Shown here piece after piece: positions 7,670 through 18,407 of a stretch of 64,000 nucleotides of DNA; position 1 is the stretch's first letter; every line of letters starts with the position of its first letter. The notes beneath the pieces were generated by a model, which was not told the DNA's origin, made no database searches, and saw only the letters and a program-made list of their open reading frames with translations. The position numbers and the translations under genes were made by a program. This stretch comes from Couchioplanes caeruleus. Its GTDB lineage: Bacteria; Actinomycetota; Actinomycetes; Mycobacteriales; Micromonosporaceae. The DNA lies in NCBI RefSeq assembly GCF_003751945.1, contig NZ_RJKL01000001.1, forward strand, positions 6,138,001 through 6,202,000, read 5' to 3'.

Positions 7670-8086
7670 CCGACCCCGCAACCTCGACCGGGTTCGCCTC
7701 GCGGCTCTCAGGCCCGGGCCGCGTTGCGGCTTCGAGGCCCGCGCTGCGTCGCGGCATTCAGGTCCGCGCTGCGTTGTGACCTTAAGCCGCGCTGCGTTGC
7801 GACCTCGGACCCGCCTCGCGTCGAGCGGGTGGCCTGGCGGCGGCTGCGCTAGTCCAGCGGCGAGGCTGTCCGGGTCCGCACAGCAGCGCGGCTGTCGGTC
7901 CTGCAGCACGGCTTCGGCGCGCTCGGTGCTCGAGACCGTCCGCTGCGGACGGGGATCCAGATTCTCCGTCGGCACTGCGCCGGGCGGGGTACCAGTGATG
8001 GACACGTAAGAAGAGAAAGCGAACTTCGCTGGGAACAAACACTTAAGACCCGCGACGGGACCGCATCCGAGACGGAGACTGGGGAG
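7670..8086. other. Intergenic region with degenerate repeats, acuC to pat
   Basis: There is no convincing gene in this gap of about 420 nt. The first half (about 7707-7826) is a degenerate tandem array. The second half includes a more AT-rich stretch near 8005-8050 that is the best place for the promoter of the downstream fusion gene. Confidence 0.6.
7707..7826. repeat. Degenerate ~25-bp tandem repeat, about five copies
   Basis: Units share the core CCGCGCTGCGTTGCGAC with substitutions and small indels; the clearest three lie between 7755 and 7805. The array is non-coding and is one of several such arrays in this window. Confidence 0.6.
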
Positions 8087-8095
8087 GTGAAGCCG

Positions 8096-10657
8096 GTGAC
8101 CAGAGAGTCCGTGACCAGGAAGGCCGACGTGCTGCTCTCTGACGGCAGCGCCGTGCATCTGCGTCCGATCCGCCCGGACGATGCACCCGCCATCGTGGAG
8201 TTCCACTCCCGGATGAGCGACCGCACCCGCTACCTGCGGTATTTCTCGCCCTATCCGCGCATCCCGCAACGCGACCTCGACCGTTTCGTCAATGTCGACC
8301 ACCGTGACCGCGAGGCGTTCGTCATCGTGTCCGGTTCGCGGATCATGGCCGTGGGCCGCTATGAGCGCCTCGGCCCCGATTCGCCCGAGGCGGAGGTGGC
8401 CTTCGTCGTCGAGGACGCGCACCAGGGCCGGGGTATCGGCCCGGTGCTGCTCGAGCATCTCGCCGATGCCGCGCAGGAGAACGGGATCTCACGTTTCGTC
8501 GCCGAGGTGCTGCCGGAGAACGGCAGCATGCTGCGGGTCTTCAGCGACTTCGGCTACCAGGTCCAGCGCCAGTATGCCGACGGCGTGGTGCACCTGAGCT
8601 TCCCGATCGCACCGACCGAGAAGTCGCGCGAGGTGCAGGAGAGCCGCGAGCAGCGTACGGAGGCGCGGTCCATCGCGCGCCTGCTGCACCCGCGCGGCGT
8701 CGCCGTGTACGGGGCGAGCGCAAGCGGTCAGGGCATCGGCGCGGCCCTGCTCGGCCACCTGCGCGACGGTGGCTATACCGGCACCGTCGTGCCCGTGCAC
8801 CGGCGGGCCGGGCGGGTGGCGGGGCTGCCGGCGTACCGGTCGGCCGCCGAGGCCGGGGCCGACATCGACCTCGCGCTCATCGCCGTGCCCCCGGACGGGG
8901 TTGCGGCGGCCGTGGCCGATGCGGCCGCGGCCGGCGCGGGGGGTCTGGTCGTCATCTCGGCCGGCTTCGCCGAGACCGGGCCGGCGGGCGCGCAGGCACA
9001 GCGGGCCCTGGTCGACACGGCCCACGCGGCGGGCCTGCGGGTGGTGGGCCCCAACTGCCTGGGCATAGCCAACACCGATCCTTCCGTACGGTTGAACGCG
9101 ACGCTGGCGCCGCTCCTGCCGGCGGCGGGCCGCGTGGGCTTCTTCAGCCAGTCGGGAGCGCTCGGTGTGGCGCTCCTGGCCGAGGCCGACCGTCGCGGGC
9201 TGGGCCTGTCGAGTTTCGTGTCGGCCGGCAACCGCGCCGACGTCTCCGGCAACGACTTGTTGCAGTACTGGCAGGACGACCCCGGCACCGATGTCGTGCT
9301 GCTCTATCTCGAGACGTTCGGCAATCCGCGCAAGTTCGCCCGGCTGGCGCGGCGGATGAGCCGGGTCAAGCCCGTGGTCGCGGTGGCGTCGGCGAGCCGC
9401 CCTCCCGGGCTGGCCGGCGATCTTCCCGGTCCGGACACCAAGGCCGTCACCGCGCTGTTCGCCCGCTCCGGCGTCATCCGCGTCGACACGGTCGCGGAGC
9501 TGTTCGATGTCGGCGTCCTGCTCGCCCACCAGCCGCTTCCGACCGGGCGCCGGGTCGCCGTGGTGGGCAACTCCTCGGCGTTGTCGGGCCTGGCGGTCGC
9601 CGCGTGCCGCGCCAACGACCTCACCATGGCCGAGGGTTATCCGCACGACATCGGCCCGCAGGCCGGCGCCCACGACTTCGCGGACGCCCTCGCCGACGCG
9701 GCGGTCGACGACCGGGTCGACGCGCTCGTGGTGGTCTTCGCGCCGCCGCTGCCCGGCCAGCTCTCCGACGAGGACGCCGACTTCACCGCCGCGCTCGGCA
9801 GCGTTGCCCTGGCGGGAGAGAAGCCCACCGTGGCGACGTTCCTGCTCGGGCAGTTGCCCGCCCGAGTGCCGTCCTATCCGTCCGTGGAGGAGGCGGTGCG
9901 TGCCCTCGGCCGGGTGGCGTCGTACGCCGACTGGCTGCGCCGGCCGCCCGGCATCCTCCCGGCACTCTCCGGTGTGGATCCGGCGGCTACCGAGATCGAG
10001 GGGCCGCTGCCGGAGCTGCTCGCCGCGTACGGAATCTCGATACAGCCCTCCACCGTGGCCGCCACCCTCGACGAGGCGATCGCCGCGGCGGGGTCACTCG
10101 GCTATCCGGTGGCGTTGAAGGCGGCTGGGCGGGCGCTTCGCCACCGGATCGACCTCGGTGCTGTCCGGCTCGCCCTGGGCGGCGAGGGCGACGTACGCGC
10201 CGCCTACGGGGAGCTGGCTGCGGCGTTCGGTCCGCACGTACTCGTCCAGTCCATGGTGGCGCCCGGGGTGCCCTGCACGATCGAGGTGGTCGAGGACCCC
10301 GCGTTCGGCCCGGTCATCGGCTTCGGCCTGGCCGGCGTGGCCAGCGAACTCCTCGGCGACCTGGCCTGGCGTGCGGCCCCGCTCACCGACCGGGCCGCCG
10401 AGGCGCTGGTCGACGAGCCCCGGGCGGCGCCGCTGCTGCACGGCTACCGGGGCTCCGAGCCGGTCGACCGGGACGCGCTGGTCGACCTGCTGCTCCGCGT
10501 CGGCCGCCTCGCGGACGAGCACCTCCGCGTCCGGACCCTGTCCTTGAACCCGGTGCTGGCCCGCCCGGACGGATACACAGTCCTGCACGCCTCGGTGGAG
10601 TTCGGCGAGCCCGGCACCCGCCCGGACACGGGGCCCCGCCGCCTGCACACCGCCTGA
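8096..10657 (+). CDS. GNAT acetyltransferase fused to NDP-forming acyl-CoA synthetase-like domains (Pat-type)
   Basis: The 853-aa product carries an N-terminal GNAT domain (about residues 10-165; acetyl-CoA site QGRGIGPVLLEHL). Next come a CoA-binding Rossmann domain (195-320), a succinyl-CoA-ligase-like region (VVGPNCLG, FFSQSGALG) and a C-terminal ATP-grasp domain (from about 630). Related Pat proteins acetylate a lysine of acetyl-CoA synthetase. In active ADP-forming synthetases a catalytic His follows in an SHTG motif; here the stretch reads SASRPPGLAGDL without His. The synthetase part is therefore probably a sensor, not an enzyme. The order GNAT-first is the reverse of Salmonella Pat. 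The start GTG 8096 is preferred because GGGGAGG precedes it by 8 nt; GTG 8087 is in frame. Confidence 0.88.
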   Translation: MTRESVTRKADVLLSDGSAVHLRPIRPDDAPAIVEFHSRMSDRTRYLRYFSPYPRIPQRDLDRFVNVDHRDREAFVIVSGSRIMAVGRYERLGPDSPEAEVAFVVEDAHQGRGIGPVLLEHLADAAQENGISRFVAEVLPENGSMLRVFSDFGYQVQRQYADGVVHLSFPIAPTEKSREVQESREQRTEARSIARLLHPRGVAVYGASASGQGIGAALLGHLRDGGYTGTVVPVHRRAGRVAGLPAYRSAAEAGADIDLALIAVPPDGVAAAVADAAAAGAGGLVVISAGFAETGPAGAQAQRALVDTAHAAGLRVVGPNCLGIANTDPSVRLNATLAPLLPAAGRVGFFSQSGALGVALLAEADRRGLGLSSFVSAGNRADVSGNDLLQYWQDDPGTDVVLLYLETFGNPRKFARLARRMSRVKPVVAVASASRPPGLAGDLPGPDTKAVTALFARSGVIRVDTVAELFDVGVLLAHQPLPTGRRVAVVGNSSALSGLAVAACRANDLTMAEGYPHDIGPQAGAHDFADALADAAVDDRVDALVVVFAPPLPGQLSDEDADFTAALGSVALAGEKPTVATFLLGQLPARVPSYPSVEEAVRALGRVASYADWLRRPPGILPALSGVDPAATEIEGPLPELLAAYGISIQPSTVAATLDEAIAAAGSLGYPVALKAAGRALRHRIDLGAVRLALGGEGDVRAAYGELAAAFGPHVLVQSMVAPGVPCTIEVVEDPAFGPVIGFGLAGVASELLGDLAWRAAPLTDRAAEALVDEPRAAPLLHGYRGSEPVDRDALVDLLLRVGRLADEHLRVRTLSLNPVLARPDGYTVLHASVEFGEPGTRPDTGPRRLHTA

Positions 10658-10670
10658 CAAGCCCACACCC

Positions 10671-10819
10671 GACGGGTCGACCGCCCGACGGCCGGAGCGC
10701 GCTGGCGGGTCGAGCGCGCCGCCGGGCGGAGCGCCCCGACGGCCGAGCGCGCCGCCGGGTCGCGTGCGCTGACAGGACGAGTGCCCTGACGGGTCGAACG
10801 CCTCGATGGTCCAAGTGCC
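10671..10819. repeat. Degenerate 17-bp tandem array, nine units
   Basis: Nine adjacent units of 15-17 bp start at 10671, 10687, 10704, 10721, 10738, 10754, 10771, 10788 and 10805. They follow the pattern GACGGGTCGAGCGCSCC with two to five changes each. There are no unique spacers, so it is not a CRISPR. Confidence 0.75.
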
Positions 10820-10938
10820 GCGACCGCCCGGCGCCGACCACCCGCCCGTGACCTCTCAACACCCGGCGAAGCGGCGGCGTCGCAAGAACGCGGACACCGG
10901 CGGGGAGGCCGGTCAAGGCCCGTACGCCCGAACTGCAA

Positions 10939-10979
10939 ACGAACAAGGCCGGTCGCATACCGCGACCGGCCTCGTTCGT
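10939..10979. terminator. Bidirectional hairpin after sigB-like gene and pat
   Basis: Arms of about 18 bp (ACGAACAAGGCCGGTCGC and its near-complement) pair with one mismatch around a five-base loop. The hairpin starts 12 nt past the sigma-factor stop on the minus strand and probably ends both convergent transcripts. Confidence 0.8.
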
Positions 10980-10990
10980 CCCCGTGAAAC

Positions 10991-11989
<999 letters not shown>

Positions 11990-12260
11990 CTGCAGGACCA
12001 CCTTTCAGTCCCCTCCCCGCGTCAACCGATGTCGTGCGTTCCCAGCCGCATTCGTGCCGGTGATCAAAAGTTTGGACCGGGGGGCGTTAAGCCGAGGTAA
12101 GGCAAGAGTGCGGGTGGCATGAATCAGGGAGAACCATGAGGTCGGCAAGCCGACAGGGCGCCCGGATTGGTGTGACATTTGCCGAACGTGGCGCAATTCC
12201 GAATGCGTTGGCGAAGACCGGTAATCTGCCAGGAGGGCACGGGTCGGACGAGGAGGTTCG

Positions 12261-13046
12261 GTGGTTTTCAAAAAGTTGATGCAGGCGATGGGCGTGGGCG
12301 GGCCGTCCGTGGAGACGGTGCTCGCCAACCCCAACTGCCGCCCCGGCGGCTACCTCGAGGGCCAGGTGCACGTGATGGGCGGCGACCACGCCGTGGACAT
12401 CGAGTACGTGGCTGTCGGACTGTTGACCCGCGTCGAGGTGGAAAGCGGCGACAGCGAGTACAACACCGATCAGGAGTTCCACCGCCAGCGTCTCACCGGC
12501 TCGTTCAAGCTCGACGCGGGCGCGCGCTACGACGTCCCGTTCCGCTTCGACGTGCCGTGGGAGACCCCGATCACCGAGGTGTACGGGCAACACCTGCACG
12601 GCATGACCATGGGTCTGCGTACGGAGCTCGAGGTGGCCCGGGCGGTCGACAAGGGTGACCTGGACGCCGTGGCCGTGCACCCGCTGCCGGCCCAGGAGCG
12701 GATTCTCGACGCCTTCCTGCGGCTGGGCTTCCGCTTCAGCCGGGCCGACGTGGAGAGCGGCCGGGTCTACGGCGTGCAGCAGACGCTGCCGTTCTACCAG
12801 GAGATCGAGTTCCACCCGCCGGCGCAGTTCGCGCACGGCATCAACCAGCTCGAAGTCACGTTCATCCCGACGCCGCACCAGCTCCAGGTGGTGCTGGAGA
12901 TCGACAAGCGCGGCGGGCTGTTCACCGAGGGCCGCGACGCGTTCGGCCGCTTCGACGTCGACTACCACACGGTCGACCAGGTCGACTGGACAGCGCAGCT
13001 CAACGGCTGGCTCCAGCAGTCCGCGCAGCGCCGCGGCCTCTTCTGA
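12261..13046 (+). CDS. spo0M: Spo0M-like sporulation/arrestin-fold protein
   Basis: The 261-aa product matches the SpoOM family: the opening VFKKLMQAMGVGGPSVETVL, then NPNCRPGGYLEGQVHVMGGD and the mid segment YDVPFRFDVPWETPIT. The fold is an arrestin-like beta-sandwich with a short C-terminal helix. In Bacillus Spo0M influences sporulation phosphorelay and cell shape; the role in actinobacteria is unclear. The start is a GTG at 12261 preceded by GGAGG. The gene is divergent from the SigB-like gene and convergent with dtd. Confidence 0.88.
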   Translation: MVFKKLMQAMGVGGPSVETVLANPNCRPGGYLEGQVHVMGGDHAVDIEYVAVGLLTRVEVESGDSEYNTDQEFHRQRLTGSFKLDAGARYDVPFRFDVPWETPITEVYGQHLHGMTMGLRTELEVARAVDKGDLDAVAVHPLPAQERILDAFLRLGFRFSRADVESGRVYGVQQTLPFYQEIEFHPPAQFAHGINQLEVTFIPTPHQLQVVLEIDKRGGLFTEGRDAFGRFDVDYHTVDQVDWTAQLNGWLQQSAQRRGLF

Positions 13047-13057
13047 GAAAACGGGAG

Positions 13058-13480
<423 letters not shown>

Positions 13481-13536
13481 CGGCGCCGAGCGTACCGGCT
13501 CTTGGCTGCGGTCCGCGTACCGGACATCATGGACGG

Positions 13537-16500
13537 ATGGCCCGCGGATTGCGTTACGTCGATGCCGTCAAGCTTCTCGACGGGGCGGGACCCGCGGCCA
13601 AGGCGGTCGACGATCTCCTCGGCGGGGCGCTGTCGGTGGCCACCGCGGGCGGCTCGGCGGCGGCCCTGTCGCTCTTCGACGCCAAGACCGAGATGGTCCG
13701 CCTCGGCCACGTCGTGGCCGGCAAACTTCATGATTCCGTACGGGGATTGCCCCGCCACGACCGCAGCAGCCGCCTCCAGGCCGCACACGGCGTGCTGGTG
13801 CTGGCCGCCTACTTCGAGGCGTTCGACCAGGTGGTGGCGCAGTCCGGGGTCGGCGCGCCGGCCCTGACCCGCGACGAGCAGGTTCTGCTCTCCACCGGCA
13901 CCAGGGTGGACGGCGACTGGCTGGAGTCGCTGGTCACCGCGGACATCCCGATCCCGTCGGCGGCGCAGACGCCGCGGGGACTCGCCGCGGAGCTCGCCGA
14001 GTTCTACGCCGCCGCGAGCAACCGGTTGCGCGGCTTCCTCGAAGGCCTGGCGGTCTGGGAGCAGGCGAGCGAGCGGGAGCGGCGCACCGCGGGCGACCTG
14101 ATCGGCGCCCGGCTTCCCGGCCTGGCGGTGCGCCGGTACGAGGAGATCAGCCTGCGCCTGGCCGTCGACGTACCGGAGTTCGGTCTCTGGGCGGCACGCG
14201 CCGAACGGCGGGCCATCGGTCACAGCCTGGGCGAGCTGCGGGAGCTGCTGGAACGGGCGGGTTCCGGACGCCGGGCGGAGGGCTGGCGGGCCGCGCTCGC
14301 GGCGGCGTACCGCGCCGATCTGGAGCTGCCCGTGCTGCGCGGTGACGCCGGGGAGGTCCGGGTCCCGTCGCTGGGCGAGGTCTACCTCGATCCGCGGTTC
14401 CGGGTCCGCGTCGCGTCGCCGAACTCCAGCCTGGCGGAGGAGTCGTGGTGGACCGGAGAGATCCGCGGCGACCTGTCCGCCTTCCTCGCCGGCTACCTGA
14501 CCACGCCCCAGGCCTTCGAGGCGCCGCTGGTGCTGCTCGGCCAGCCGGGAGCGGGCAAGTCGGCACTGACCCGGGTGCTGGCGGCGCGGCTGCCCGCCGC
14601 CGACTTCCTCGTCGTCCGGGTGGTGCTGCGCGACGTGCCGGCCGAGGCGGCGATCCAGGACCAGGTCGAGCTGGCCGTCCGCGCCGCCGTCGGGGAGACC
14701 GTCGCCTGGCCGGAGCTGACCCGCGCCGCGGCCGGCGCCCTGCCGGTGATCCTGCTCGACGGGTTCGACGAGCTGATCCAGGCGACCGGCATCCACCAGT
14801 CCGACTACCTGCAGCGGGTGGCGGCGTTCCAACAGCGCGAGTCCGTCCTCGGGCGGCCGGTCGCGGTCGTCGTCACCAGCCGCCTGGCCGTGGCCGACCG
14901 GGCCCGGCTGCCGGGCGGTGCGCTCGCCGTACGGCTGGAGGGCTTCGACGAGGCTCAGGTCGCCGCCTGGCTGACGACCTGGAACCGGGCGAACGCCGGT
15001 CGCCCGGACCACCGGCCGCTGCCGGCCGAGGTGCTCGCGCGCTTCCCGGACTTCTGCGAGCAGCCGTTGCTCCTGCTCATGCTCGCGCTCTACGACGCCG
15101 CCACGCACGCGCTGCAGAGCGAGGCCTCGCTCGAGACCGCGGAGCTGTACGAGCGGCTGCTGAGCAGCTTCGCGGAGCGGGAGGTACGCCGGATGAACCC
15201 CCGCGAGCCCGAGGCGGCGGTGCCGGGGCTGATCGAGGAGGAACTGGTCCGCCTGTCGGTGGTGGCGTTCGCGATGTTCAACCGGCTGCGCCAGTCGGTC
15301 ACCGAGCGGGAGCTGGACGCCGACCTGGCCGCGCTCGGCCTCACGGGGATGCGCTCCGGCACCGAGGCGTTCCGCCGGCCACTGACCGCGGGGGAGGAGC
15401 TCATCGGGCGCTTCTTCTTCATTCAGCGGTCCCGGGCCACGCAGGACGATCGGACGCTGCAGACGTACGAGTTCCTGCACGCCACGTTCGGGGAATTCCT
15501 GGTGGCCCGGCTCGTGGTCCGGGCGCTGCGGGACACGGCGGCACGTGCGGCCGTGGCGCGGCTGCCCCTCGGCGGCCCACGAGACGAGGGCCTGGTGCGG
15601 ACGCTGCTGGGCTACGCACCGCTGGCCGCCCGGGCGACCGTGCTGCCCTTCGTCTCGTCGATGCTTGCCGGCGAGGACCGGGCCTTGATCCGAGCATGGC
15701 TGGTGGACACGCTGCGCGTCGCGGTGATCCGGCCCGCGTGCCCGGCCCAGGAGTACCGGCCGGTCGACAAGCGGGTGGACCACCTGATGGCGACGTACTC
15801 GCTGAATCTGGCCCTGCTCGCGCTCGCCTGCGGTGAGCCGCTGCGGGCCTCCGAGCTGTTCCTGCACTCGCCCGATCCGGCGGCGTGGCTGCGCGGCACC
15901 GCGCTGCAGTGGGAGGCGGCGGTCCCGTCCGGTATCTGGAACGATCTCGTCGCCACGCTGACGGTCATTCGCACCTGGGACGGCGACCGCCGCGACCTCG
16001 TCCTGGATCCCACCGTCCAGCGCCGCTTCCCGTCGGTGGATCTGCGCTGGAGCACCGCCGGCCCCACGTACGGCACGCCCGGCACCTGGGGCACGGTGCC
16101 GTACGACCGGGTCGCCAACCGCCTGCATCTCACCGCCGACACCGCCGCCGACCTGGTCCGCTGGGCCGCCGAACCGCTCGCCCGGTGGATGCCCGACGCC
16201 GTCACGACCGTGGTGGCCATGGGCGACGACGATGCCGAGTCCGTGGCGCACGCGCTCGTGCGGGTCTGGGTCGGCGCGGCGGGAGCCGACGCGGCGACGC
16301 TCGCCACCGGCTATGCGCGCGCCGTGGACGCCCTGCTCGGCGGGGGACCGGAGCAGGCGGCCTCGCAGCTTCACTTCGGCCGGGCCGCCCGGCTGCTGCT
16401 GGGCATGCTCACCCGCGACGCCGCCCGGCTTCCGGTCGCCGACGTGCTGCGCTGGCTGCGGGCGTACGTGCGCAGCAGCTATTTCCGGCGTATGGTGCCG

Positions 16501-16788
16501 GAGATCTTGGAGTGCCTCGCCGCCGCTCGGATACCCCACGGCGAGGGGGTGCCCGAGCTCGTCGACGAGATGAACCTGCTGCGGCTCCAGTTGGCCCCGG
16601 TCGATCAGCTCCGCGTCCTCGCGGCCCTGCACGAGCTGCGCGGCTGCCTGCCCGGGCGGACGGCCTCCCACCTGCGTACCAACCTGGTGCGGGGAGTGGC
16701 CGGCGCGATGGCCGACGCACAGGCCCAGCAGGCGCTGGCGGTGGACCGCGCACTGGCCGCCCGCGTGGCGCAGGCCGTGGATCAGTAG
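13537..16788 (+). CDS. NACHT-domain STAND NTPase
   Basis: The 1083-aa product has three parts. Residues 1-300 are helical and open with [13 protein letters not shown], resembling the N-terminal helical domain of a family of actinobacterial NACHT proteins. Residues 325-480 are the NACHT ATPase: Walker A GQPGAGKS (Lys341, Ser342), Walker [10 protein letters not shown] (Asp408-Glu412) and the sensor stretch [18 protein letters not shown]. The remainder is helical, with no LRR, TPR or WD repeats obvious. No transmembrane segment or known toxin domain is seen. Some NACHT proteins of this architecture defend against phage. There is no partner gene, since dtd and deoC flank it, and its 3' end overlaps deoC by 7 nt. 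The start ATG 13537 is preferred over an upstream in-frame ATG that overlaps dtd. Confidence 0.85.
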   Translation: MARGLRYVDAVKLLDGAGPAAKAVDDLLGGALSVATAGGSAAALSLFDAKTEMVRLGHVVAGKLHDSVRGLPRHDRSSRLQAAHGVLVLAAYFEAFDQVVAQSGVGAPALTRDEQVLLSTGTRVDGDWLESLVTADIPIPSAAQTPRGLAAELAEFYAAASNRLRGFLEGLAVWEQASERERRTAGDLIGARLPGLAVRRYEEISLRLAVDVPEFGLWAARAERRAIGHSLGELRELLERAGSGRRAEGWRAALAAAYRADLELPVLRGDAGEVRVPSLGEVYLDPRFRVRVASPNSSLAEESWWTGEIRGDLSAFLAGYLTTPQAFEAPLVLLGQPGAGKSALTRVLAARLPAADFLVVRVVLRDVPAEAAIQDQVELAVRAAVGETVAWPELTRAAAGALPVILLDGFDELIQATGIHQSDYLQRVAAFQQRESVLGRPVAVVVTSRLAVADRARLPGGALAVRLEGFDEAQVAAWLTTWNRANAGRPDHRPLPAEVLARFPDFCEQPLLLLMLALYDAATHALQSEASLETAELYERLLSSFAEREVRRMNPREPEAAVPGLIEEELVRLSVVAFAMFNRLRQSVTERELDADLAALGLTGMRSGTEAFRRPLTAGEELIGRFFFIQRSRATQDDRTLQTYEFLHATFGEFLVARLVVRALRDTAARAAVARLPLGGPRDEGLVRTLLGYAPLAARATVLPFVSSMLAGEDRALIRAWLVDTLRVAVIRPACPAQEYRPVDKRVDHLMATYSLNLALLALACGEPLRASELFLHSPDPAAWLRGTALQWEAAVPSGIWNDLVATLTVIRTWDGDRRDLVLDPTVQRRFPSVDLRWSTAGPTYGTPGTWGTVPYDRVANRLHLTADTAADLVRWAAEPLARWMPDAVTTVVAMGDDDAESVAHALVRVWVGAAGADAATLATGYARAVDALLGGGPEQAASQLHFGRAARLLLGMLTRDAARLPVADVLRWLRAYVRSSYFRRMVPEILECLAAARIPHGEGVPELVDEMNLLRLQLAPVDQLRVLAALHELRGCLPGRTASHLRTNLVRGVAGAMADAQAQQALAVDRALAARVAQAVDQ

Positions 16789-17486
16789 TCGCCCGCGGCG
16801 CCCGGGCTGGGGACGGCCGGGCGTTCGCCGCGCTCCAGGGCCGCCTGCTCGGCGACGATGGCCTCGGTCGCGGTGGTGCCGAAGCGGGTCGCTCCCGCCT
16901 CGTAGAGGGCCAGCAGGGCTTCCAGCGTACGGACGCCGCCCGAGGCCTTGACCTCGACGGCGGGTGACACGGTCGCGCGCATCAGCCGGATGTCGGCGAG
17001 GGTCGCGCCGCCCGGCGCGAAGCCGGTGCTGGTCTTCACGAAGTGGGCACCCGCGCTCTCGGCGAGGCGGCAGGCGTGCACCTTCTCCTCGTCGGTCAGG
17101 TAGGCCGTCTCCAGGATCACCTTGACCACGCGGCCCTCGGCGGCGGCCACCACCGCGGCGAGATCGTCGCGCACGGCGTCGTGCTCGCCGCCGCGCAGCA
17201 GGCCGATGGCGAGCACCACGTCGATCTCGTCCGCGCCCGCCTCGACGACGGCCCGGGTCTCCGCCACCTTCACCGCGGTGGGAGTGCTGCCGTGCGGGAA
17301 GCCCACCACCGTGCCGACCAGCACGCCGGTGCCGTGCAGGGCGGCCTTGGCCGGTGCCACGTCGGCGGGGCGCACGCACACCGAGGCGGTGCCGTGACGC
17401 GCGGCGACCGCGCAACCCTGCCGGACCTCCTCGGGCGTCAGCTCGGGACGCAGCAGCGCGTGGTCGATCATCTTGGCGACGTTCAT
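16782..17486 (-). CDS. deoC: Deoxyribose-phosphate aldolase
   Basis: The 234-aa TIM-barrel enzyme cleaves 2-deoxyribose-5-phosphate to glyceraldehyde-3-phosphate and acetaldehyde in deoxynucleoside catabolism. Its Schiff-base Lys sits in HFVKTSTGF, and the second Lys in VEVKASGGVR. The segment VVGFPHG is also typical. The start ATG 17486 follows AGGAG by 8 nt. It overlaps the end of the upstream gntR gene by four bases (ATGA), so the two form one transcript, and the regulator probably responds to a nucleoside or sugar-phosphate signal. Confidence 0.93.
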   Translation of the reverse strand: MNVAKMIDHALLRPELTPEEVRQGCAVAARHGTASVCVRPADVAPAKAALHGTGVLVGTVVGFPHGSTPTAVKVAETRAVVEAGADEIDVVLAIGLLRGGEHDAVRDDLAAVVAAAEGRVVKVILETAYLTDEEKVHACRLAESAGAHFVKTSTGFAPGGATLADIRLMRATVSPAVEVKASGGVRTLEALLALYEAGATRFGTTATEAIVAEQAALERGERPAVPSPGAAGDY

Positions 17487-18211
17487 CGGGTGTCTCCTGT
17501 CCGGGGTGGCTGCACGTCGAACGTGACGTGCAGCGAGTAGCGGCTGCCGACGTATCGGCTCACCGAGTGTTCGAGGGGCTGCGAGAACTGGTCGACGATG
17601 ACGCGGCTCTCGACCAGCAGCGGCTCGGTCGCGGCGACCTGGAGGTGACCGCCGTCGGTGCCGGCGAGCTGGGCGCTGAGCGTGGACGAGCCGAGCGTCG
17701 GCCGCAGCCCGAGCTCGTGCAGGGCCCGGTGCAGCGAGCCGGTCTCGAGGTCGGCGTCGAGCAGCGCGGTGAGATGCGGCGGGAAGCTCGCGTACTCGAT
17801 CGCCATCGGGACGTCGTCGGCGAGCCGGACCCGGACGATCGAGATCACCCGCGGTGCGGACGCGGTGAGCTGCAGCGCGGCGGCCTCGTCGGCGCCGGCC
17901 GGCCGTACCTCGGCCTCGACGACCCGCGACGACGGCCGCCGGCCCCAGCTCAGCACCTGGTCGTGGAAGCTCATCAGGGTGGCGGCGGCGCGGGGGGCGG
18001 GACGCTGGCGCACGAAGGTGCCCCGGCCCTGCACCCGCTCGATGAGCCCGTCGGCCTCCAGCGCGTTGAGCGCGGCACGCACGGTCATCCGCGCGACGCC
18101 GAACTCCTCGGCGAGTGCCGACTCCGCCGGCACCAGGTCGCCTGGGCTGGCCCCGGCGAGGCGGGTGCGCAGCGCCCGCTCGATCCGCACGTAGAGCGGC
18201 GTCTTCGCCAT
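17483..18211 (-). CDS. GntR-family regulator, HutC/FarR (UTRA) subfamily
   Basis: The 242-aa product has an N-terminal winged helix (residues 5-70; PAESALAEEFGVARMTVRAA and the wing QGRGTFVR) and a C-terminal UTRA effector domain (from about 90) containing the SIVRVRLADDVPMAIEY and DQFSQPLEHSVSRY segments. It probably represses the deoC operon it leads until a ligand, perhaps a deoxynucleoside or sugar phosphate, binds. Candidate operators lie directly upstream at 18227-18271. Confidence 0.9.
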   Translation of the reverse strand: MAKTPLYVRIERALRTRLAGASPGDLVPAESALAEEFGVARMTVRAALNALEADGLIERVQGRGTFVRQRPAPRAAATLMSFHDQVLSWGRRPSSRVVEAEVRPAGADEAAALQLTASAPRVISIVRVRLADDVPMAIEYASFPPHLTALLDADLETGSLHRALHELGLRPTLGSSTLSAQLAGTDGGHLQVAATEPLLVESRVIVDQFSQPLEHSVSRYVGSRYSLHVTFDVQPPRTGDTR

Positions 18212-18226
18212 TGGTCCTCCAGGTCA

Positions 18227-18271
18227 TCTAGACAACCTAGAGGTTGCCGGATCGGCGAGAACTTGTCTAGA
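18227..18271. promoter_or_regulatory. Operator-like inverted repeats before gntR-deoC
   Basis: TCTAGACAA at 18227-18235 is mirrored by TTGTCTAGA at 18263-18271, 36 bp apart. Between them CAACCT-AG-AGGTTG (18233-18246) is a second perfect inverted repeat that overlaps the first. TAGAC-type half-sites fit HutC-family operators. The cluster begins 16 bp upstream of the gntR ATG. Confidence 0.6.
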
Positions 18272-18407
18272 GGATGTGGGCTACGACGCTTCCGTACGGC
18301 CCTGCTCGCGTTCGCCGCGTGGCTCGCCGTGTTCCGGGCGGGACCTGGCCGGGAGCCGAGGTCCCTCATCAGCGAAGGTCCCGATGCAGGTATAGCAAGA
18401 TGGCGGC

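Larger units (their letters stand above)
10658..10990. other. Convergent intergenic region: minisatellite plus terminator
   Basis: The 333-nt gap between pat and the sigma gene holds a nine-copy degenerate 17-bp array (10671-10819), about 120 nt without visible structure, and a long hairpin (10939-10979) next to the sigma-factor stop. Confidence 0.7.

Noticed and set aside
10671..10819. CRISPR array
   Set aside because: Units are adjacent with no unique spacers, they vary strongly, and no cas genes are present.
12005..12334. A 109-codon minus-strand frame between the SigB-like gene and spo0M
   Set aside because: It overlaps the start of spo0M, has no ribosome site and no recognisable protein pattern.
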